This document shows positions 22,611 to 31,128 of a stretch of DNA of 38,958 bases, piece by piece. Under the pieces are notes generated by a model. It made no database searches. It was not told where the DNA came from and was given only the letters and a program-made list of their open reading frames with translations. The translations under genes were made by a program, and so were the position numbers. This DNA is from Actinomycetota bacterium (GTDB taxonomy: Bacteria > Actinomycetota > Thermoleophilia > Gaiellales > Gaiellaceae): contig PLBK01000031.1 in NCBI GenBank assembly GCA_003134505.1, positions 1-38,958 on the forward strand, read 5' to 3'. Every line of letters starts with the position of its first letter. The stretch's first letter is position 1.

Positions 22611-22715
22611 CCGCGGAGTCGTGGCTTTGCCACGGCGGAGTTCGAGCCGCTCGTCACGCGACCCCGCGGGGAAGGGGGCTCACGGGGGAAACCGGCTGTT
22701 TCCCCCGTGTTACTC
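22611..22715 (-). repeat. Two-hairpin dispersed element, copy 1
   Basis: Read on the minus strand, the element starts in the last codon and stop of the cystathionine beta-synthase gene (GAG-TAA). A perfect 12-bp hairpin follows at once, CACGGGGGAAAC/GTTTCCCCCGTG (22709-22698 with 22692-22681, 5-nt loop). A GC-rich 46-nt spacer starting with a CCCCCTTCCC block comes next, then a second hairpin CGTGGC-AAA-GCCACG (22634-22620) and a CTCCGCGG end. It aligns without gaps to 35566-35670. It fills most of the gap 22570-22709, which has no gene. It may act as terminator or 3'-UTR element. Confidence 0.8.
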
Positions 22716-24101
22716 GGTGCGGTTGTGCGCCAGGTACTCGAGGAAGTCCGAACGCGTGAGCACGGCGAGCGGTATGCCGCCGCGCACGACCACCACCGCC
22801 GCTCCGCCGCCGGTCAGGTCGGCGAACACCTCGTCCAGCGAGTCGTTGGCGTCCACGGCCGGGAGCGGCGGCCCCATCGCCGCGGCCACGTCCTCGCCGA
22901 GCGAGTCGGGGTGCTTGAAGATCCGGTCGAGGAGCCCGCGCTCGTTGAGCGACCCGATCACGTCGGCGAGCGACTCGACCGGCTCGTGCCGGACGACGGG
23001 CAGCTGCGAGATCCCGTAGCGCTGCATCAGCTCGATCGCGGCGCCGACCTTCTCGTGCGTCCCGCAGACGACGAGGTCGGGCAACCGGCCGTCCGACGAA
23101 TGCTTGTAGGCGAGCACCTCGGCGATCGTCGCCGCCGAGCCGCGCCGCTCGAGGAAGCCGTGCTCCAGCATCCAGTTGTCGTCGAAGATCTTCGACAGGT
23201 AGCCGCGGCCGCCGTCGGGGATCGTGGTCAGGACGGTGATCCCGGGCCCGTGCCTCCTGGCCGTCTCCAACATGGCGTGCACGGACGTGCCGCCCGAGCC
23301 GCCGGCGAGGATGCCCTCCTCGCGGGCCAGGCGGCGCGTGACGAGGAACGAGTCGCGATCCGAGACCCGCACGTACTCGTCCACGACGGACGGGTCGAAC
23401 GTGTCGGGGAAGGTGTCCTTGCCGATGCCCTCGACGAGATAGGGGTGCACGTCCGAGCCCGAGTAGATCGAGCCTTCCGGATCGGCCCCGACGATCAGGA
23501 GGTCGGGATTCTGCTCTTTCAGGTAGCGGCCCGCCCCGGTGATCGAGCCTCCGGTTCCGACCGAGATGACGACGGCGTCCAGCTCGCCGCCGGTCTGCTC
23601 CCAGATCTCGGGCCCCGTGGTCGCGTAGTGCGCGGCCGGATTGTCGGGGTTCGAGTACTGGTCCGGCTTGTACGCGCCGGGGATCTCCTCGGCGAGCCGG
23701 TCGGAGACCGAGTAGTAGCTCTCCGGCGAGTCGGGATCGACGGCGGTGGGGCAGATCACGACCTCGGCCCCGAACGCGCGCAGCAGCGAGATCTTCTCGG
23801 GCGCGACCTTGTCGGGGAGCACCATGATCATCCGGTAGCCCTTGATCGCCGCCGCCAGCGCGAGCCCGACGCCGGTGTTGCCCGATGTCGGCTCGACGAT
23901 CGTCCCGCCGGGGCGGAGCTTCCCGTCACGTTCCGCGCTCTCGACCATCAGCAGGCCGATCCGGTCCTTGTTCGAGCCGCCGGGATTCAGGTACTCGAGC
24001 TTCGCGAGCAGCGTGCAGTCGAGCTCGGCGCCGACTTTCTGGAGGCGGACGACCGGCGTGTGGCCGATCAGGTCGAGGACGGTCGGATACTCCCGTGGCA
24101 C
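22710..24101 (-). CDS. cbs: Cystathionine beta-synthase with CBS domains
   Basis: The 463-residue PLP enzyme has a fold-type II catalytic domain (about 1-325): PLP Lys45 in NPGGSNKDR, phosphate-binding [21 protein letters not shown]-terminal CBS-domain pair (about 340-463) holds [17 protein letters not shown] and [11 protein letters not shown]. It condenses serine (or O-acetylserine) with homocysteine to cystathionine; the CBS pair suggests nucleotide or SAM control. GTG 24101 has TACGCT 6 bases before it and no ribosome site, so it is likely leaderless. An upstream extension of the frame runs antisense to the next gene and was not used. The stop codon is the first part of a dispersed element. 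Confidence 0.93.
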   Translation of the reverse strand: MPREYPTVLDLIGHTPVVRLQKVGAELDCTLLAKLEYLNPGGSNKDRIGLLMVESAERDGKLRPGGTIVEPTSGNTGVGLALAAAIKGYRMIMVLPDKVAPEKISLLRAFGAEVVICPTAVDPDSPESYYSVSDRLAEEIPGAYKPDQYSNPDNPAAHYATTGPEIWEQTGGELDAVVISVGTGGSITGAGRYLKEQNPDLLIVGADPEGSIYSGSDVHPYLVEGIGKDTFPDTFDPSVVDEYVRVSDRDSFLVTRRLAREEGILAGGSGGTSVHAMLETARRHGPGITVLTTIPDGGRGYLSKIFDDNWMLEHGFLERRGSAATIAEVLAYKHSSDGRLPDLVVCGTHEKVGAAIELMQRYGISQLPVVRHEPVESLADVIGSLNERGLLDRIFKHPDSLGEDVAAAMGPPLPAVDANDSLDEVFADLTGGGAAVVVVRGGIPLAVLTRSDFLEYLAHNRTE

Positions 24102-24137
24102 GGGAGAAGCGTACTGGCCAGATCCCTCAAGTTCGGG

Positions 24138-25019
24138 ATGCCCGGTGACGATAACGGCAACGTGGAAGCTGCACAGGTCCCCTGGCGTCCGCTCGGTGAG
24201 CTGTTCGTCAACCGCGGGTTGATCAGCCAGGCCGAGCTCGAGACGGCGCTCGCAGAGCAGGCCGCGACGGGCAAGCGCCTCGGTGAGATCCTCGTCGAGC
24301 GCGGGCTCGTGTCCGGGCCGGACCTGACCAGCGCGCTCATGGACCAGCTCGGCGTCGAGATCACGAAGGAAGAGGGTTTCGGCTCCGGTCTCTGGGCCGA
24401 GATCAAGCGCCGCCACAGGCGCGTGCTTCCGGACGGATCAGAGGAGGAAGAGCCCGAGGCACACGGGGGGCCGCAGATCTCGCTCGTCCCGCCGTCGGAC
24501 CCCGCGCCCGAGCCGGAGCCCGCACACGAGCCCGCGCACGAGCCCGAGCCGGAGCCGATCGCGCTGCCGCCGGCTGCGGTCGATCCGGAGCTCGAGCAGG
24601 AGCTCGAGGAGATCAAGGCCGAATACACGGCGCCCACTCCGATCGAAGCGGTTGCTGCGGCGCCCAGGCTCGAGCCGGAGCCGGAGCCGGAGCCCGAGCC
24701 TGAGCCCGAGCCTGTTACCGAGGCTCAGCCCGAGCCCGAGCCCGAGCCGGAGTCGGAGCCCGAGCCTGGGCCTGCCGCCGAGGCTCAGCCGGAGCCGGAG
24801 CCCGAGGCGGAGTCCGAGCCGGAGCCGGAGCCCGAGCTGGAACCTGCCGCCGAGGCCGAGCCCGAGCCTGAGCCCGAGCCGGACGACGCGGCCGCGCTTC
24901 GCGCCGAGCTCGGTGAGGCACGCGCCGACCTGGCGCACCTCCAGGAGATGCTGGCGGACGCGATGACCGCGCTCGCCGCGCTCGCCGCGGAAGCCGCGGA
25001 CGAGCCGTACGACAGCTAG
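24138..25019 (+). CDS. MshEN-domain protein with long Glu-Pro repeat
   Basis: Residues 17-75 form a domain of the GspE/PilB N-terminal (MshEN) type: [20 protein letters not shown] and [21 protein letters not shown], the tandem pattern that in MshE binds c-di-GMP. No ATPase follows. Instead there is an acidic linker, about 145 residues dominated by EPEP repeats (nt about 24490-24885), and a short C-terminal coiled coil ([19 protein letters not shown]). The repeat would form an extended, stiff, negatively charged spacer. It may be an adaptor for type IV pilus or signalling machinery, by inference. ATG 24138 leaves a 36-bp gap to the divergent cbs. Confidence 0.8.
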   Translation: MPGDDNGNVEAAQVPWRPLGELFVNRGLISQAELETALAEQAATGKRLGEILVERGLVSGPDLTSALMDQLGVEITKEEGFGSGLWAEIKRRHRRVLPDGSEEEEPEAHGGPQISLVPPSDPAPEPEPAHEPAHEPEPEPIALPPAAVDPELEQELEEIKAEYTAPTPIEAVAAAPRLEPEPEPEPEPEPEPVTEAQPEPEPEPESEPEPGPAAEAQPEPEPEAESEPEPEPELEPAAEAEPEPEPEPDDAAALRAELGEARADLAHLQEMLADAMTALAALAAEAADEPYDS

Positions 25020-25029
25020 GCCTTCGCGA

Positions 25030-26511
25030 TCAGTGCCGGAAGTGCCGCCGGCCGGTGAAGACCATCGCCGCCCCTGCCGCGCGCACGGCTTCGATCACCT
25101 CCGGGTCGCGCTTCGAGCCGCCCGGCTGCACGATCGAGCGGACGCCGGCCTCGAGCGCGAGCCGCGGCCCGTCGGCGAACGGGAAGAACGCGTCCGACGC
25201 CAACACCGCGCCCGCGAGATCGTGCCCGTGCTCGCGCGCCTTCTCGACTGCGATCCGCACCGCGTCGACGCGGCTCATCTGGCCGGCGCCGATCCCGATC
25301 GTCCGTTCGGCCCGGGCGAGCACGATCGCGTTCGACGTCACGTGCTTGCAGACCGTCCAGGCGAAGAGGAGGTCGGCCCACTCGGCCTCTGACGGCACCC
25401 CACAAACGACCTGCATCTCCGTTCGCGCATCGATGCTCATGTCCGCTTCCTGCGCCAGGATCCCGCCAAAGGCGCTCCGCACGTCCAGACGTCCCCGGCG
25501 AAGGCGCTTGGGTGCGACGATGACGCGGAGATTCGGCTTCGCGGCAAGCCCGGCGAGCGCTTCCGGCTCGTACTCCGGCGCCGACAGCACCTCCACGAAC
25601 TGTTGGGCCAGCTTGCGAGCCAGCGCCGGCGTCACCGGATGGTCGAGCGCGACCACGCCTCCGTAGGCCGAGACCGGGTCAGAGGCCAGCGCGCCCTCGA
25701 AGGCGGCGTCGAGCGACGTCGCCACCGCGGCGCCACACGGGTTCGCGTGCTTGACGATCACGCACGCGGGCCCGCTCAGCTCGGCGAGGAGCGCGCGCGA
25801 CGCCGCAAGATCGTGCAAGTTGTTGTACGAGAGGGGCTTGCCCTGGAGTTGCTCTCCGATCGAGCGCACGTCGCCGTAGAACGCAGCCTGCTGGTGCGGG
25901 TTCTCGCCGTATGCGAGGTCGGCGGCTTTCGTCAGCGACAGCGTCAGCCGGTTGGGCAGCTGCTCTCCGCGCTGGAACCAGGCCGCGATGGCGGACTCGT
26001 ACGCGGCCGTCGCCGCGAATGCCTCGGCGGCCAGCATGCGTCGCGTCTCGAGCGAGATCGAGCCGTCCCGGCGGAGCTCCTCGAGCACGCCGCCGTACTG
26101 CTCCGCGTTCGAGACCGCGGCGACGTGCTCGAAGTTCTTCGCCGCACCGCGCAGCATCGACGGGCCGCCGATGTCGATCATCTCGACCGACTCGTTCTCG
26201 TCGAACGGATAGAGGCCGACGCAGACGAGGTCGAACGGCGCGATGCCGTGCGCCTCGAGGTCGGCGACGTCGGTCGCGACGTCGCGCCGCGCGAGGATGC
26301 CGCCGTGCACGGCCGGGTGGAGCGTGACGACGCGATGGCCGAGGAGCTCGGAAAAACCGGTCAGCGTCTCGATCCGCGTGACCTCGATCCCCTGCTCCTC
26401 GAGGTGCGCGGCGGTGCCGCCGCTCGCGACGATCTCGGCCCCGAGGTCGACGAGGCCGCGCGCGAGCTCGGCCACGCCGGCCTTGTCGGAGACCGAGATC
26501 AGCGCGCGCAC
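25030..26511 (-). CDS. purH: Bifunctional AICAR transformylase/IMP cyclohydrolase
   Basis: The 493-residue enzyme catalyses the last two steps to IMP. The N-terminal MGS-like cyclohydrolase domain (about 1-140) opens RALISVSDKAGVAELA and has LHPAVHGGILARRD. The transformylase domain contains SYNNLHDLAAS, VIVKHANPCGAAVA, GGVVALD, GQMSRVDAVRIA, DAFFPFADG and the terminal FTGRRHFRH. Length is close to the usual 510-530. The GTG start overlaps the end of purN by 13 bases; it is the last gene of purM-purN-purH. Confidence 0.97.
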   Translation of the reverse strand: MRALISVSDKAGVAELARGLVDLGAEIVASGGTAAHLEEQGIEVTRIETLTGFSELLGHRVVTLHPAVHGGILARRDVATDVADLEAHGIAPFDLVCVGLYPFDENESVEMIDIGGPSMLRGAAKNFEHVAAVSNAEQYGGVLEELRRDGSISLETRRMLAAEAFAATAAYESAIAAWFQRGEQLPNRLTLSLTKAADLAYGENPHQQAAFYGDVRSIGEQLQGKPLSYNNLHDLAASRALLAELSGPACVIVKHANPCGAAVATSLDAAFEGALASDPVSAYGGVVALDHPVTPALARKLAQQFVEVLSAPEYEPEALAGLAAKPNLRVIVAPKRLRRGRLDVRSAFGGILAQEADMSIDARTEMQVVCGVPSEAEWADLLFAWTVCKHVTSNAIVLARAERTIGIGAGQMSRVDAVRIAVEKAREHGHDLAGAVLASDAFFPFADGPRLALEAGVRSIVQPGGSKRDPEVIEAVRAAGAAMVFTGRRHFRH

Positions 26512-27032
26512 AGCTCGCCCACGACCTGAGGCAGCAACCGGTGCTCGACCGCGTGGATCCGCTCCTCCAGCGTCTCGGCCGGCTCGACCGGCACCGGCTC
26601 CTGCCTGATCACCGGCCCCGTGTCGATGCCCTCGTCGACGTAGTGAACGGTGACTCCCGTGGTCTCGACGCCCGCGGCGAGCGCATCGTCGATCGCCTTC
26701 ATGCCCGGGAACGCCGGCAGCAGCGACGGATGGACGTTGACGATCCGGCCGGCGAACCGGTCGAGGAAGGGGCGCGTCAGCAGGTGCATGTAGCCCGCCA
26801 GGACGACGAGGTCGACCCGGTGCTCCTCGAGCCAGGTCGCCATGAGCAGGTCGCGTTCCTCGCGAACGAGATGGCAGTCGAGGCTGAACGCCGCCCCCGG
26901 GATGCCGGCCGCGTGGGCGCGCACGAGCGCGTACGCGTCCTTGCGGCTCGACGCGACGGCGACGACCGGCAGGCCCGCGTCGATCAGCGCCTGCAGGTTC
27001 GTCCCTTCGCCGCTGACGAGGACGCCGATCAT
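26499..27032 (-). CDS. purN: Phosphoribosylglycinamide formyltransferase
   Basis: The 177-residue enzyme transfers formate from 10-formyl-THF to GAR. It shows IGVLVSGEGTNLQALID, the catalytic Asn/His pair in NVHPSLLPAFPG, and Asp in HYVDEGIDTGPVI. It is slightly shorter than the typical 190-210 residues. ATG 27032 overlaps the purM stop (ATGA), pointing to coupled translation. Confidence 0.96.
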   Translation of the reverse strand: MIGVLVSGEGTNLQALIDAGLPVVAVASSRKDAYALVRAHAAGIPGAAFSLDCHLVREERDLLMATWLEEHRVDLVVLAGYMHLLTRPFLDRFAGRIVNVHPSLLPAFPGMKAIDDALAAGVETTGVTVHYVDEGIDTGPVIRQEPVPVEPAETLEERIHAVEHRLLPQVVGELCAR

Positions 27033-27928
27033 TCGATCCGCCCGATCACGAGCTCGTCGCCGGGATCGGGCATGACCGCGCAGTAGCCGATGCCGAGGTT
27101 GAAGACGCGCCGCAGCTCGTCCTCGGCGACGTGGCGTGCGAGCCAGCGGAAGACCGGCGGGCGCTCCCAGGTGTCCCAGTCGATGTGTGCGCGCAGGCCT
27201 ATCGGGAGCACGCGCTCGAGGTTCCCGAGGATGCCGCCGCCGGTGACGTGGGCGAGCGCCCGGACGTCGTGCGCGTCGCGTAGCCGGCGGACCCCGTCCA
27301 GGTACAGCCGCGTCGGCGCCAGCAGGTCCGGCCCGTCGTAGCCCTCCTCGGCGAGCACTCGCCGGACGAGCGTGAAGCCGTTCGCGTGGACGCCCGCGGA
27401 GGGGAGGCCGATCACCGCGTCTCCGGAGGCGACCCGCGATCCGTCGATCAGCGCCTCCCGATCGACGATCCCGACGCACGTGGCCGCGAAGTCGAGCTCG
27501 CCCTCTCGGTAGACGCCGGGCAGCTCCGCCGTCTCGCCCCCGATCAGCGCGCAGCCGGCGTCGCGGCAGACCTCGGCGGCTCCCTCGACGAGCTCGGTGA
27601 CCTCGTCGAGATCGAGCCGCGCGGCGGCGACGTAGTCGAGCAGGAACAGCGGCTCGGCGCCGGTCGTGATCACGTCGTTGATGCAGTGGGCCGCCATGTC
27701 GGCGCCGCAGTTGCGGAGCAGTCCGCGCTCGCGCGCGACGATCGGCTTCGTCCCGATCGAGTCGAGCGAGGCGGCGAGGAAGCGCCGGTCGTCCAGCGGA
27801 TAGAGCCCCGCGAAGGCGCCGAAGCCCCCCGCTCCCGTCGACTCGACCGCCGCCCGCAGCCGCCCGACGACGTCGACCGCCTTGGTGAGCGAGACGCCGG
27901 CGCCCTCGTACGAGTGCTCATGGCTCAC
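27029..27928 (-). CDS. purM: Phosphoribosylformylglycinamidine cyclo-ligase
   Basis: AIR synthetase closes the imidazole ring with ATP. Motifs: YEGAGVSLTKA, LDSIGTKPIVA (usually DGVGTK), MAAHCINDVITTGAEPLFLLDY, LIGGETAELPGVY, GLPSAGVHANGFTL, HVTGGGILGNLERVLP, FNLGIGYCAV. At 299 residues it is about 40 shorter than the common form, mainly by a compact C-terminal half. GTG 27928 follows TAGACT by 7 bases with no ribosome site, which suggests a leaderless operon start. Confidence 0.96.
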   Translation of the reverse strand: MSHEHSYEGAGVSLTKAVDVVGRLRAAVESTGAGGFGAFAGLYPLDDRRFLAASLDSIGTKPIVARERGLLRNCGADMAAHCINDVITTGAEPLFLLDYVAAARLDLDEVTELVEGAAEVCRDAGCALIGGETAELPGVYREGELDFAATCVGIVDREALIDGSRVASGDAVIGLPSAGVHANGFTLVRRVLAEEGYDGPDLLAPTRLYLDGVRRLRDAHDVRALAHVTGGGILGNLERVLPIGLRAHIDWDTWERPPVFRWLARHVAEDELRRVFNLGIGYCAVMPDPGDELVIGRIE

Positions 27929-27935
27929 GGCATCG

Positions 27936-27967
27936 AGTCTAGAGCCCGAGGTGGGCGGGACTACACT
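27936..27967. promoter_or_regulatory. Divergent leaderless promoters of purM and ctaG
   Basis: In the 45-bp gap between purM (GTG 27928) and ctaG (GTG 27974) each start has a TANNNT box: TAGACT (minus, 27941-27936, 7 bases from GTG) and TACACT (plus, 27962-27967, 6 bases from GTG). No ribosome sites or consensus -35 boxes are seen. Confidence 0.55.
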
Positions 27968-27973
27968 GGCTGC

Positions 27974-28834
27974 GTGCTCGCCGCGGTCTCGCCGCTGACC
28001 AGCTGGACGTTCGACCCGATCCAGCTCACGAGTCTGGCGCTGATCGGGTTCCTGTACCTCCGCCGCGTGCGCACGCTCGCGGAGCGGGGCACGCCGGTCG
28101 AGGCCTGGCGGCGGTGGTCGTTCGGCTCGGGCCTGGCGCTGCTGTTCTTCGTGCTCACCTCGCCGGTGGAGGCGCTCGGCGAGAAGCAGTTCCTGTTCGT
28201 GCACATGATCCAGCACATCGTCATCGGCGACCTGGCGCCGCTCTTGATGGTCGCGGGGCTGACGGGACCGGTCCTGCGGCCGGTGCTCGCGCTGCCGGTG
28301 ATCGGCAGGCTCCGGGCCCTGGGGCATCCGCTGATCGCGCTGCCGCTGTGGGCGGTCAACCTGTACGTCTGGCACCTGCCCATCCTGTACGAGGCGGCGC
28401 TGCACCACGACGTCGTGCACGCGCTCCAGCACACGCTCTTCTTCACCACCGGCGCGCTGTTCTGGGCCGCCGTGCTCGAGCCGCTGCCGGGCCCGAGCTG
28501 GTTCGGCTCGGGCGCGAAGCTCTTCTACATCGTCGCCGCACGGCTGATCGGGATGGTGCTCGCGAACATCATGCTGTGGTCGTCGAGCGTCTTCTACTCG
28601 ACGTACGACCACGCGGCCCGCTGGGGGATCACGCCCCAGTCCGACCAGGGGATCGCGGGCTCGATCATGATGATCGTCGACTCGCTCGTGACGATCGGGG
28701 CGATCGCCTGGCTCTTCCTCAGGCTGGCCGGCGAGAGCGAGCTGAAGCAGCGCCTGATCGAGGAGGGCCACGACCCGGCGCTCGCCTCGCGCGCCGTCCG
28801 GTACGGCCGCGGCGAGGAGCTCGCGAGCCGCTAG
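27974..28834 (+). CDS. ctaG: Cytochrome c oxidase assembly protein, caa3-type CtaG
   Basis: The 286-residue membrane protein has seven predicted helices and the caa3-type CtaG pattern: FVHMIQHIVIGDLAPLLMV, LPLWAVNLYVWHLPILYEAAL, VHALQHTLFFTTGALFW and a conserved GITPQSDQGIAGSIMM near the end. The histidines in HMIQH, YVWHLP and ALQH could bind copper or heme during oxidase assembly. No oxidase subunits are nearby; the gene interrupts the purine cluster. Confidence 0.9.
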   Translation: MLAAVSPLTSWTFDPIQLTSLALIGFLYLRRVRTLAERGTPVEAWRRWSFGSGLALLFFVLTSPVEALGEKQFLFVHMIQHIVIGDLAPLLMVAGLTGPVLRPVLALPVIGRLRALGHPLIALPLWAVNLYVWHLPILYEAALHHDVVHALQHTLFFTTGALFWAAVLEPLPGPSWFGSGAKLFYIVAARLIGMVLANIMLWSSSVFYSTYDHAARWGITPQSDQGIAGSIMMIVDSLVTIGAIAWLFLRLAGESELKQRLIEEGHDPALASRAVRYGRGEELASR

Positions 28835-28880
28835 TCGTACGCTTCCGAAGTCCGGAGCCCGCACGCCCGACCTCGAACCT

Positions 28881-28899
28881 GCCGGTCGGCAAGACCGGC
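28881..28899 (+). terminator. Hairpin after ctaG
   Basis: GCCGGTC/GACCGGC with loop GGCAA lies 47 bases after the ctaG stop and is followed by a pyrimidine-rich stretch (CTTCCTCC). The gap up to 29006 holds nothing else I can identify. Confidence 0.5.
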
Positions 28900-29006
28900 G
28901 CGCTCGTCATCTTCCTCCGCGCGCGGCGAGGGTCGGATCCGCCGCTCGGCGGCATCTCGAACCGCCGCCTCGTGCAGGTGTCGATCCGCTAGCGCCGGGC
29001 CGGGCA

Positions 29007-29044
29007 TCCCGCGTCGGCCTCGGGTCGCGGAGGCCGGCGCGGGA
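29007..29044 (-). terminator. Strong 15-bp hairpin after the methyltransferase gene
   Basis: Positions 29007-29021 pair with 29030-29044 (TCCCGCG, one T-G pair, CGGCCTC) over an 8-nt loop. It begins 4 bases beyond the methyltransferase stop on the minus strand, ending the purL-purF side; it could also stop transcripts from ctaG. Confidence 0.65.
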
Positions 29045-29047
29045 CTT

Positions 29048-29677
29048 CTACCGGATGAAGGTGAAGAGCTTCCGGCTCGGGTCGAACGGCGTCGGCTCGG
29101 CCGCCAGCCGGTGCGCGCCGACGCCGAACTCCTCCGGCTCGCCCTGGAAGAACAGCTCCTCGAAGCCCCGCTCGCCGAACCAGCGCCGCACTGTCGGCCT
29201 GGGGTCTTGATCGCGGCGGCCGCGCCCGCGCGTCCAGACGACCGTGGCGCCGCGCGCGCAGAGGCGCGGGAGCTGCTCGATCGTGGCCTCGATGTCCTCG
29301 GGGCTGATGTTGCCGAAGACACCGCAGGCGAGGACGATGTCGGCGGGAACGGCGCCCGCGTAGCTCTCCGTCAGCGATGCGTCCCTCGTGACGACCTCGA
29401 CGCCGGTCAGGCCGGCTGCCTGGGCCGCCGCCGCCGCGATGCGGGCGTTGTCCGGGTCGAGCTCGACCAGCCGGGCTCGGACGTCCGGGCGCCGGGGGTG
29501 GGCGGCGACGACCGGAACCACGTCGCGGCCCTGGCCGGCGCAGAGGCTGATCAGACGGATCTCGCCCTCCGCCCGGCTGTCCAGCGCCGATCGCAGCTGA
29601 CCCTGGACGACCTGCAGCCGCCTGCTCAGGGACGAGTCGCGGTCGTAGGCTCCATGCCACTCGAGCCAGTCGGTCAC
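29048..29677 (-). CDS. Class I SAM-dependent methyltransferase
   Basis: The 209-residue protein has a Rossmann methyltransferase core: motif I LISLCAGQGRDVVPV, acidic strand end RLVELDPDNARIA, motif for cofactor VVTRDASL, and ADIVLACGVFGNIS. The LCAGxGRD form resembles a small family of putative methyltransferases with unknown substrate. GTG 29677 lies 8 bases after the purF stop, so it is co-transcribed with purF. A purine-linked role is not implied by the family. Confidence 0.85.
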   Translation of the reverse strand: MTDWLEWHGAYDRDSSLSRRLQVVQGQLRSALDSRAEGEIRLISLCAGQGRDVVPVVAAHPRRPDVRARLVELDPDNARIAAAAAQAAGLTGVEVVTRDASLTESYAGAVPADIVLACGVFGNISPEDIEATIEQLPRLCARGATVVWTRGRGRRDQDPRPTVRRWFGERGFEELFFQGEPEEFGVGAHRLAAEPTPFDPSRKLFTFIR

Positions 29678-29685
29678 GGTGCGGC

Positions 29686-31071
29686 TCAGGCTCGCGCGGG
29701 CTCGAAACGGAGCTTCGCCAGCGCCCTGTCCGCCGGGATCCGCGTCGGGTAGTCGCGTGTCAGGCAGGCGCGGCAGAGCGTCGAGCCCGGCCGCAGGGTC
29801 GCTTCGGTCAGGCCTTCCAGCGACAGGTAGGCGAGCGAGGTCGCGCCGATGAACTCGCGCACCTCCTCGACGGTGCGGCTCGCGGCGATCAGCTCGCTCT
29901 CGTCCGCCAGGTCGATGCCGTAGAAGCACGGCCCGACGATCGGCGGCGAGGAGACGCGCACGTGCACCTCGGCCGCGCCCGCGTCGAACAGCATCTGCAC
30001 GATCTGCCGCGTCGTGTTGCCGCGGACGATCGAGTCGTCGACGGCGACCACGCGCTTGCCGGCGACCTCGTCCAGCGGGTTGTACTTCATCCGGATGCCC
30101 TGCTCGCGCAGCGCCTGGTCGGGCTGGATGAACGTGCGGCCGACGTAGCGGTTCTTGATCAGGCCCTCGGTGAACGGGATCCCGCTCGCGCGCGCGAAGC
30201 CGACGGCTGCGGGTGTCCCGGAGTCGGGGATCGGGAGCACGAAGTCGGCCTCGGCCGGCGCCTCCGCGGCGAGCCGCTCGCCCATGCGCACACGAGCGCC
30301 GTGTGTCTCGACGCCGGCCAGGTACGAGTCGGGGCGCGAGAAGTAGAACGACTCGAAGATGCAGAGCGCACCGTCGCCCGCCGGCTCGACGGCCTGGATC
30401 GAGTTGACCCCGGACTCGCCGATCACGAGCAGCTCGCCGCCGCCGACCTCGCGCTCGAGTTCGGCGCCCAGCAGGTCGAGCGCGCACGTCTCGGAGGAGA
30501 CGACCCGGTCGTCTCCGAGCCGCCCGAGCACGAGCGGACGGAAGCCGTGCGGGTCGCGGAAGGCGAGCAGCTTGCCCTCCGACAGCGCCGTGATCGAGTA
30601 CGCGCCCTCGAGCCGCTGCATCGCCGCGGCGACCGCCTCCTCGAGCGGCCGCTCGTCGTTCGCGATCAGGGCGGCGATCAGCTCCGAGTCGGACGTCGAC
30701 GAGAGCCGCACGCCTTCCGCGGCCAGCTCGCTGCGCAGCTCGGAGGCGTTGACGAGGTTGCCGTTGTGGCCGAGCGCGATCGTCCGGACACGCCCGTGCT
30801 GGACGAGCGGCTGCGCGTTCTCCCACGCGTTCGAGCCGGTCGTCGAGTAGCGCGTGTGCCCGATCGCGAGCTCGCCGGGAAGCGCGTGCAGCTTCTCCTC
30901 GGTGAACACCTGTGCGACGAGGCCGAGCTCGCGCAGCACGGTCAGGCGGCCGCCCTCGGAGACGGCGATGCCGGCCGACTCCTGGCCGCGGTGCTGGAGC
31001 GCGTGTAGGCTGAAGTAGGTGAGCCGCGCGACGTCTCGCTCGGGCGCACGGATGCCGAACACGCCGCACAT
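29686..31071 (-). CDS. purF: Amidophosphoribosyltransferase
   Basis: The enzyme makes phosphoribosylamine from PRPP and glutamine, the first committed purine step. ATG 31071 gives MCGVFGIRAP, so Cys2 is the nucleophile with no propeptide. Other marks: HTRYSTTGSN, GHNGNLVN, the PRPP loop VVAVDDSIVRGNTTRQIV. Four cysteines lie where the B. subtilis-type enzyme binds its [4Fe-4S] cluster (SSETCALD, PCFYGID, LCRACL). 461 residues. A good ribosome site (GGAAGGGG, 5 bases away) precedes the start, unlike the leaderless purM. A structured-looking leader lies upstream. Confidence 0.97.
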   Translation of the reverse strand: MCGVFGIRAPERDVARLTYFSLHALQHRGQESAGIAVSEGGRLTVLRELGLVAQVFTEEKLHALPGELAIGHTRYSTTGSNAWENAQPLVQHGRVRTIALGHNGNLVNASELRSELAAEGVRLSSTSDSELIAALIANDERPLEEAVAAAMQRLEGAYSITALSEGKLLAFRDPHGFRPLVLGRLGDDRVVSSETCALDLLGAELEREVGGGELLVIGESGVNSIQAVEPAGDGALCIFESFYFSRPDSYLAGVETHGARVRMGERLAAEAPAEADFVLPIPDSGTPAAVGFARASGIPFTEGLIKNRYVGRTFIQPDQALREQGIRMKYNPLDEVAGKRVVAVDDSIVRGNTTRQIVQMLFDAGAAEVHVRVSSPPIVGPCFYGIDLADESELIAASRTVEEVREFIGATSLAYLSLEGLTEATLRPGSTLCRACLTRDYPTRIPADRALAKLRFEPARA

Positions 31072-31128
31072 CAGTGCCCCTTCCAGTGACGCCGCCGAGG
31101 TTCTGGGTCGTGAGCACCAAGCGATGCA

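Noticed and set aside
24102-24416. N-terminal extension of cystathionine beta-synthase up to 24416.
   Set aside because: It is antisense to the MshEN-domain gene and has no similarity to the family; GTG 24101 with a TACGCT box gives the normal start.
24490-24885. Regular GAGCCGGAGCC-type DNA repeat as a CRISPR array or satellite.
   Set aside because: It is an in-frame Glu-Pro codon repeat inside one gene, with no spacers of constant length.
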